In this document: positions 59,055-64,000 of the stretch, one piece after another | How the letters are laid out: every line of letters starts with the position of its first letter | How positions within the stretch are numbered: position 1 is the stretch's first letter | Assembly (NCBI RefSeq): GCF_009936375.1 | Contig: NZ_AP022332.1 | Coordinates: 1,669,501 to 1,733,500 of the forward strand | Direction: 5' to 3' | Origin: Methylosinus sp. C49 | GTDB lineage: Bacteria; Pseudomonadota; Alphaproteobacteria; Rhizobiales; Beijerinckiaceae | Length of the DNA: 64,000 nt | Notes under the pieces: model-generated | The model's input: the letters and a program-made list of their open reading frames with translations, nothing else | The model's database searches: none | Told to the model about the DNA's origin: nothing | Translations under genes and position numbers: made by a program

Positions 59055-60050
59055 ATGCAATATGATGCTTCCGAGATGGCGGCCGGCTCGGCCGATCCTT
59101 CTCGGGCGCCTTCGGACCCGGCGAAATTCTGCGATCCCTTCGTCACCGCCCGCGGCGAGAGGCGCGCGCATGCGCCATTCATGCGCCTGGAGACGCTGTG
59201 GTTCAACACGGGCACGCTGTGCAATCTCGGTTGCCGTGATTGCTACGTCGAATCCTCTCCCAAGAACGACAGTCTGGCCTATTTTACGCGTGAGGACGCT
59301 CGGGCCTTTCTGGAGGAGGCGGCGAAAATTTCCGAAGGGCCACTCGAGATCGGCTTCACCGGGGGCGAGCCCTTCATGAATCCCGATCTTCTCGGAATGG
59401 TCGAGGACAGTCTCGCCGCCGGCCATCGCGTTCTCGTTCTGACCAATGCGATGCGGCCGATGCAACGCGTCGCCCCCGCTCTGCACGAGCTGAACATGCG
59501 CTTTCCGGGTCGGCTGGCGTGCCGCGTGTCGCTCGACCATTATCGCGCCGAGGATCACGAGCAAATTCGCGGGCCGAACAGCTGGGCGCCCGCCATCGAA
59601 GGATTGCTCTGGCTCGCGGCCAATCGTTTCGACCTCGCCGTCGCGGCGCGGATGGCGTCGAGCGATGGCGAGGCCGAGACGCGCGCGGGATTTCGCGATC
59701 TGTTCGGCGAGCTCGGCGTCGCTATCGACGCCGATGATCCGGCGCGGCTCGTGCTGTTCCCCGAGCTGGCGGAAGATGACGATGCGCCCGAGATCAGCGA
59801 AGCGTGCTGGGCCGCGCTCGGAAAGTCGCCGGTTGAGATGATGTGCGCGCGCTCGCGCATGGTGTTGAAGCGCAAGGACGCTACGACGCCGATCGTCGTC
59901 TCCTGCACGTTATTGCCCTATGCGCAGGCGTTCGAAATGGGCTCGACCCTCACGGAGGCGATGCGCCCCGTGAGCCTCAATCACGTCCATTGCTCGCGCT
60001 TCTGCGTTCTCGGCGGCGCGACATGCAGCGCGACGGGAGCGGCGCGATGA
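59055..60050 (+). CDS. Radical SAM protein of the arsenic/arsenosugar-type cluster
   Basis: A 331-residue radical SAM enzyme. The cluster Cys are C56, C60 and C63 in TLCNLGCRDCYVESSP; the Gly-rich GFTGGEPFMNPDLLG binds SAM. C-terminal Cys (HCSRFCVLGGATCSATG) may hold a second Fe-S cluster. It does not read like canonical ArsS (which carries CHVNAGP-like sequence), so the reaction is open. It is the first gene of an operon with overlapping stops and starts (ATGA to the next gene). Confidence 0.82.
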   Translation: MQYDASEMAAGSADPSRAPSDPAKFCDPFVTARGERRAHAPFMRLETLWFNTGTLCNLGCRDCYVESSPKNDSLAYFTREDARAFLEEAAKISEGPLEIGFTGGEPFMNPDLLGMVEDSLAAGHRVLVLTNAMRPMQRVAPALHELNMRFPGRLACRVSLDHYRAEDHEQIRGPNSWAPAIEGLLWLAANRFDLAVAARMASSDGEAETRAGFRDLFGELGVAIDADDPARLVLFPELAEDDDAPEISEACWAALGKSPVEMMCARSRMVLKRKDATTPIVVSCTLLPYAQAFEMGSTLTEAMRPVSLNHVHCSRFCVLGGATCSATGAAR

Positions 60051-61471
60051 GCGAAGACATTCAGGCCGATATTTGCGTCATTGGAGCGGGCTCCGCCGGT
60101 CTGTCGGTTGCGGCGGGCGCGGCGCAGCTCGGAGCGCGCACCGTCTTGATCGAGGCGCAGAAGATGGGCGGCGATTGCCTCAACACCGGATGCGTGCCGT
60201 CGAAATCGCTGCTGGCGGCGGCGAAGGGGGCCAAAGCCGTGGCGCGAGCGCGCCGATTTGGCGTGCGAGCCGGCGAGCCGAACGTCGATTTCGAAGCGGT
60301 GAACGCCCATGTCCATGGCGTCATCGATGCGATCACGCCGCATGATTCCATCGAGCGCTTCACGGGCCTCGGATGCATTGTGTTCGAAGGGCGCGCGCGC
60401 TTCGTCGATCCGCGTACCGTCGAGGCCGCCGGCAAGATCATTCGCGCGCGACGCTTCGTGATCGCCACCGGTAGCCGCGCCGCCGTGCCGACGATTCCCG
60501 GCCTCGACAGCGCGCCCTATTTCACCAATGAGACGATCTTCGACAACGTTGTTCTGCCGCGGCGTCTCCTGGTGATCGGCGCGGGGCCGATCGGTTGCGA
60601 ATTGGCTCAGGCGCATCGCCGGCTCGGAGCGCAAGTGAGCGTCTTCGACCTCGGGCCTCTGCTTCCGAAGGACGATCCGGACGCCGCCGCTGTGGTTCGC
60701 GACGCTCTCGTCGAGGATGGAATCGATCTTCACGAGAGCGTCGACATTCTTCGCGTCGAGACACGCGCCGAAGGCGTCGCCATCGTGCTGCGAAACGGCG
60801 CCGGCGAAAGCGCGATCGAAGGCTCGCATCTGCTCGTCGCCGCCGGCCGCAAGCCCAATGTCGAAGATCTCGGGCTAGAGGCCGCGGGTGTGCGTTATTC
60901 GAACAAAGGCGTCGAGACCGACGCCCGGCTGCGCACGAGCAATAAGCGAATCTTCGCCGCCGGCGATGTGGCGGGCGGGCTCCAATTCACCCATCTCGCC
61001 GGCTATCAGGCCGGAATCGTCATTCGCAACGCGCTGTTTCGGCTGCCGGCGAAAAGCCGACCGAAGGCCTTTCCATGGGTGACCTATACCGATCCAGAGC
61101 TCGCGCAAGTCGGACTTACCAAAGCGCAGGCGCGGGAGAGAGGCGGCGATATTCGCATTCTGCGCGCCGACTTCGCGGACAATGACCGCGCTCGAGCCGA
61201 GAGCGACACGCGTGGATTCCTGGAGGCCGTGGTGACGAAGGGCGGGCATGTGCTCGGCGCGACCATCGTCGGCCACAATGCCGGCGAGCTGATAACGCCC
61301 TGGACCTTGGCGATTTCACAAGGGCTGAAGATCGGCGCGCTGGCTAATGTCATCGTCCCTTATCCGACGCTGAGCGAGATCTCCAAACGCGCCGCCGGCG
61401 GCTATTTCACCCCTGCTCTGTTCTCGGCGCGAATGCGCGCGCTCGTCCGCTTTCTCGGAGCTTTCGGATGA
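60047..61471 (+). CDS. Mercuric reductase/dihydrolipoamide dehydrogenase-like flavoprotein
   Basis: A 474-residue FAD disulfide oxidoreductase. FAD motif: CVIGAGSAGLSVAAGAAQLG; redox Cys C44 and C49 in GGDCLNTGCVPSK; NAD motif: LLVIGAGPIGCELAQAHRRL; FAD C-terminal: KRIFAAGDVAGGLQFTHLAG. It lacks an N-terminal HMA domain and the C-terminal vicinal Cys of MerA, so mercury reduction is unlikely. It often accompanies TVP38 genes. It is coupled to both neighbours (ATGA overlaps). Confidence 0.9.
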   Translation: MSEDIQADICVIGAGSAGLSVAAGAAQLGARTVLIEAQKMGGDCLNTGCVPSKSLLAAAKGAKAVARARRFGVRAGEPNVDFEAVNAHVHGVIDAITPHDSIERFTGLGCIVFEGRARFVDPRTVEAAGKIIRARRFVIATGSRAAVPTIPGLDSAPYFTNETIFDNVVLPRRLLVIGAGPIGCELAQAHRRLGAQVSVFDLGPLLPKDDPDAAAVVRDALVEDGIDLHESVDILRVETRAEGVAIVLRNGAGESAIEGSHLLVAAGRKPNVEDLGLEAAGVRYSNKGVETDARLRTSNKRIFAAGDVAGGLQFTHLAGYQAGIVIRNALFRLPAKSRPKAFPWVTYTDPELAQVGLTKAQARERGGDIRILRADFADNDRARAESDTRGFLEAVVTKGGHVLGATIVGHNAGELITPWTLAISQGLKIGALANVIVPYPTLSEISKRAAGGYFTPALFSARMRALVRFLGAFG

Positions 61472-62163
61472 GCCCGAAGCGGCTGGTCCCTCTGCTCGCG
61501 CTCGCGGCGCTGATCGTGGCGGCTTTTTATTTGCGCGTGGACCAATATCTCACGCTCGACGCCTTGCGCGACAATCGCGCCGCGCTGTTGGAGTTCGTCC
61601 AGTCGCACAGCGTCGTCGCCGCTTGCGCCTATGTGCTCGCCTATGTCGGAGTCGTCGCGCTCTCGCTGCCGGGAGCGGCGGTCATGACGCTCGCGGGCGG
61701 CTTTCTGTTCGGCGTGCCGCTCGGGGCGACATTGACCATCATCGGCGCGACGGTCGGCGCGACGCTGCTGTTCCTCATCGCCCGCTCCGCCGCTGGCGAC
61801 GTCCTGCGCGAGCGCGCCGGACCTTTTCTCGCGCGCATGTCCAATGGCTTTCGCAAGGACGCTTTCAACTATCTGCTGTTCCTTCGGCTCGTTCCCGTGT
61901 TTCCGTTCTGGGCCGTCAATCTGGCGCCCGCGCTGCTGGGAATGCGGCTAGAGCCCTTCGTCGCGGCCACCGCGATCGGCGTCGTGCCCGGCACGCTGGT
62001 CTTTGCGGCGTTTGGAGCAAGTCTCGGCCAGATATTCGACGCCGGCGCAGAAGTGCGGTTGGAAGACGTCTTCAGTCCCACTTTGATCGCAGCCTTGCTC
62101 GGACTCGGCGCTCTGTCACTGCTGCCCGTGATTCTGCGGCGACTGCGGGAAGGACAGCAATGA
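61468..62163 (+). CDS. TVP38/TMEM64 (DedA-like) membrane protein
   Basis: A 231-residue polytopic protein: GAAVMTLAGGFLFGVPLGAT, IIGATVGATLLFLIARSAAG, and LFLRLVPVFPFWAVNLAPAL, the conserved re-entrant VTT region. The family moves lipids or other molecules across membranes and is frequently next to mercuric-reductase-like flavoproteins. Stop and start overlap both flanking genes, so it is in one tightly coupled operon. Confidence 0.9.
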   Translation: MSPKRLVPLLALAALIVAAFYLRVDQYLTLDALRDNRAALLEFVQSHSVVAACAYVLAYVGVVALSLPGAAVMTLAGGFLFGVPLGATLTIIGATVGATLLFLIARSAAGDVLRERAGPFLARMSNGFRKDAFNYLLFLRLVPVFPFWAVNLAPALLGMRLEPFVAATAIGVVPGTLVFAAFGASLGQIFDAGAEVRLEDVFSPTLIAALLGLGALSLLPVILRRLREGQQ

Positions 62164-62783
62164 CGATCATAGCGCGCCGCTTTCAACCTGCTCTTCCCCG
62201 AATGGAACTCATCATGCCCACCGTCGAAGCCAAGCCGAATTCCCGATATCCCTGGTTCATTCGTCTCTTCTTCTGGAAGCAGAAGCTGACCTATGGACGG
62301 GTTCTCGATCCGGGCTTGCTGTGGGGGCGCTCGCCTCTGGTGTTCGCGTCCGTGGCGCTGCTGTACGGCGCCTTGAACCGGCGCTCCTCGCCTTTGTCGC
62401 CGGCGTTGCGCTCATTGGTGACAGTGCGCGTCTCTCAGATCAACCACTGCGCCTTTTGCGTCGACATCAACTCCGCGACGCTGGCCAAGCGCGGCGTCGC
62501 GATGGAGAAGATCGACGCACTCGCCGACTGGCGCAATAGCCCGCTGTTCGCTCCCGACGAGCGGCTCGCGCTGGAATATGCCGAGGCGATGACATTGACC
62601 GAGCCGGGCGTGAGCGACGAGCTGCGCGCCAGATTGAAGGAGCATTGGAGCGACGATGCGATCGTCGAATTGACCGGCCTCGTCGCCTTTCAAAATCTCT
62701 CCTCGAAATTCAATGCGGCGCTCGACGTTCCCTCACAAGGCTTTTGCAAGCTGCCGGCGGGAAGCGCCGATCCGAAAGGGTGA
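62160..62783 (+). CDS. Carboxymuconolactone decarboxylase/AhpD-like protein
   Basis: A 207-residue protein with an AhpD-type site C97-x-x-C100 in INHCAFCVDINSA, then LKEHWSDDAIVELTGLVAFQ NLSS in the C-terminal helix region. Members reduce peroxides or act as oxidoreductases on small molecules. The ATG at 62160 overlaps the TVP38 stop; an internal ATG at 62214 with GGAA upstream is also possible. It precedes arsM by five bases. Confidence 0.85.
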   Translation: MTIIARRFQPALPRMELIMPTVEAKPNSRYPWFIRLFFWKQKLTYGRVLDPGLLWGRSPLVFASVALLYGALNRRSSPLSPALRSLVTVRVSQINHCAFCVDINSATLAKRGVAMEKIDALADWRNSPLFAPDERLALEYAEAMTLTEPGVSDELRARLKEHWSDDAIVELTGLVAFQNLSSKFNAALDVPSQGFCKLPAGSADPKG

Positions 62784-62788
62784 AATTC

Positions 62789-63841
62789 ATGAACATTCAA
62801 GCCGTCAAGGACTATTACGGAAAAACCCTGCGCAGCTCCGACGATCTCAAGACCATGGCCTGCTGCACGCCGGACAGCATGCCCACGCGGGTGAAGGCGC
62901 TGCTGTCGAATATCCACGATGAGGTTCTGACGAAATATTATGGATGCGGATTGGTCGCTCCCGAGGAGCTGAGAGGCCGGCGTGTTCTCGATCTCGGCTG
63001 CGGCTCCGGGCGCGATGTCTATCTCATGTCGCAGCTCGTCGGTCCCTCGGGCGAGGTCGTCGGCGTCGACATGACGCCAGAGCAGCTCGAGACCGCAACG
63101 GCGCATATCGAGTGGCACAGGGAGAGATTCGGCTACGCGCGCAATAATGTGCGCTTTCTGCACGGCTACATCGAGCGGCTCGATGCGCTCGGCCTCGAGC
63201 CCGCGAGCTTCGACGTCATCGTCTCCAATTGCGTCGTCAATCTCTCGATCGACAAGCCGGCGGTGCTGCAAGGCGCATTCGATCTCTTGAAGCCCGGCGG
63301 GGAGTTTCACTTCGCCGATGTCTACGCCGACAGACGCCTCGATCCGGCCTTGCGCAATGATCCCGTCGTGTATGGAGAGTGTCTGGGAGGCGCTCTCTAT
63401 TGGGGCGACTTTCTCGCGCTCGCCAAAGCCGCCGGATTCGGCGATCCTCGCCTTGCGGCCAGCCGGCCGCTGGAGATCACCGATTCCGAGATCGAGGCAA
63501 AGATCGGCGCGGCGCGCTTCTATTCGGCGACCTATCGTCTGTTCAAGATCGAAGGCCTCGAGCCTGCGTGCGAGGATTACGGCCAAGCGGTGATCTACAG
63601 AGGCGGCATTGCGGAAGCGCCACATCGCTTCGCGCTCGACAGCCATCATGTGATCGAGAAGGGTCGGCTCTTTCCCGTTTGCGGCAATAGCTGGCGCATG
63701 CTGAAGGAGAGCCGCTTCGCTCCCTATTTCGATTTCATCGGCGACTTCTCGACGCATTTCGGCATTTTTCCCGGCTGCGGCGCGAATATTCCCTTCACGG
63801 GCTCCGCCGATCAGAACCGGGGCGCGGACACATGCTGCTGA
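62789..63841 (+). CDS. arsM: Arsenite S-adenosylmethionine methyltransferase ArsM
   Basis: A 350-residue enzyme that methylates trivalent arsenic. The SAM motif is VLDLGCGSGRDVYLMS. Conserved As-binding Cys are present near C25/C26 (MACCTP), C148 (VSNCVVNLS) and C198 (YGECLGGAL). A C-terminal extension includes PVCGNSWRML and a terminal CC. The C-terminus fits bacterial arsenosugar-cluster ArsM. It is the last gene before a strong terminator. Confidence 0.93.
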   Translation: MNIQAVKDYYGKTLRSSDDLKTMACCTPDSMPTRVKALLSNIHDEVLTKYYGCGLVAPEELRGRRVLDLGCGSGRDVYLMSQLVGPSGEVVGVDMTPEQLETATAHIEWHRERFGYARNNVRFLHGYIERLDALGLEPASFDVIVSNCVVNLSIDKPAVLQGAFDLLKPGGEFHFADVYADRRLDPALRNDPVVYGECLGGALYWGDFLALAKAAGFGDPRLAASRPLEITDSEIEAKIGAARFYSATYRLFKIEGLEPACEDYGQAVIYRGGIAEAPHRFALDSHHVIEKGRLFPVCGNSWRMLKESRFAPYFDFIGDFSTHFGIFPGCGANIPFTGSADQNRGADTCC

Positions 63842-63846
63842 AAAGC

Positions 63847-63880
63847 GGCGCCCGGTCGCGCGTTGCGACCGGGCGCCTTT
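63847..63880. terminator. Strong hairpin after arsM
   Basis: GGCGCCCGGTCGC and GCGACCGGGCGCC are perfect 13-bp arms with a five-base loop followed by TTT. It lies six bases after the arsM stop and also ends the convergent gene at 63894. Confidence 0.85.
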
Positions 63881-63893
63881 CGCCTTTGCGAAA

Positions 63894-64000
63894 TCACGCG
63901 GCTTCCTTCCATACCCGAGACGCGAAAACGTCGTCGATAGGCGTGTGGATGAGATGGTTGGCATAATTCGACCAGTTCTTGACGCCGATCGAGAGAATGA
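63894..64000 (-). CDS. Partial C-terminus, carboxymuconolactone decarboxylase-like
   Basis: The last ~34 codons of a minus-strand gene cut by the window end: LSIGVKNWSNYANHL, then IHTPIDDVF and SRVWKEAA. The NWSNYANHL-type ending is common in carboxymuconolactone decarboxylase/alkylhydroperoxidase-like proteins. Too little is present to name it firmly. It is convergent with arsM. Confidence 0.55.
   Translation of the reverse strand, partial: ILSIGVKNWSNYANHLIHTPIDDVFASRVWKEAA

Noticed and set aside
60047-61471. Functional mercuric reductase
   Set aside because: Lacks the HMA domain and the C-terminal vicinal cysteines; redox CxxxxC alone is shared by the whole family.
1-64000. CRISPR array, rRNA operon or complete insertion sequence
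   Set aside because: No regularly spaced repeats, rRNA sequence or intact transposase was seen.

Overview
The window reads as chromosomal DNA of a GC-rich alphaproteobacterium, most likely a methylotroph close to the type II methanotrophs (Methylosinus/Methylocystis). The evidence is a SciP-type CtrA inhibitor, Rhizobiales-style palindromic repeats, a pqqBC and fused pqqDE locus (PQQ is the methanol dehydrogenase cofactor), and several small metal-handling proteins. No pmo, mxa or mbn genes are present, so the genus is an inference.

Layout. 0-10 kb is core: the end of flgA, then flgI, an SmbP-like metal-binding protein, a PAS_5 protein, rhomboid protease, CBS protein, patatin, glutaminase, hisI, folE, a NifU-like scaffold and an lldD-like dehydrogenase. 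10.2-14.5 kb is disturbed: a toxin/HTH/DUF3467 module of lower GC, a frameshifted duplicate of the ruvC 5' end, several inverted repeats, a possible structured RNA, then ruvC and ruvA split by a 227-bp repeat insertion with a 15-bp duplication. 14.5-33.6 kb is again mostly core: fliJ; a three-gene MNIO (DUF692) operon whose first gene is a TIGR04222-type membrane protein with a Cys/Gly tail; a UPF0104 flippase-like protein; sciP; RlpA; DoxX; nitroreductase; cold shock protein; ACP; the PQQ locus with an inserted RlaP-type nucleotidyltransferase; pssA and psd; an orphan bufferin-like (BufA2-type) peptide; NfeD and SPFH; cobS; dusA.

33.7-54.7 kb looks like an acquired region. A tyrosine recombinase sits head-to-head with the 5' end of dusA. 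It is followed by MFS/MerR, a chorismate synthase, and a long minus-strand accessory cluster: methyltransferase, Rieske dioxygenase beta and alpha subunits, MFS, TonB receptor, alpha/beta hydrolase, LysR, FAD oxidoreductase, enoyl-CoA hydratase, Zn-ADH, and SsuABC/TauABC-like importer. At its right end are two truncated FitA-type antitoxin copies in inverted orientation and two 3' halves of tRNA genes (Thr and Gly), both beginning at the anticodon loop. A 44-bp repeat occurs near both ends of the region.

54.8-57.6 kb holds a small PPOX/DsrE/DUF1348 group with a divergent LysR gene. 57.6-64 kb is an arsenic/arsenosugar-type cluster: two TIGR04282/TIGR04283 glycosyltransferases on the minus strand, then a tightly coupled plus-strand operon of radical SAM protein, mercuric-reductase-like flavoprotein, TVP38 membrane protein, AhpD-like protein and ArsM methyltransferase.

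The most interesting system is the MNIO operon. Its membrane protein could be an anchored substrate for oxidative cysteine modification, and the unlinked bufferin-like peptide 12 kb away could be a second substrate. All functions are read from sequence motifs by eye; no database search was run.
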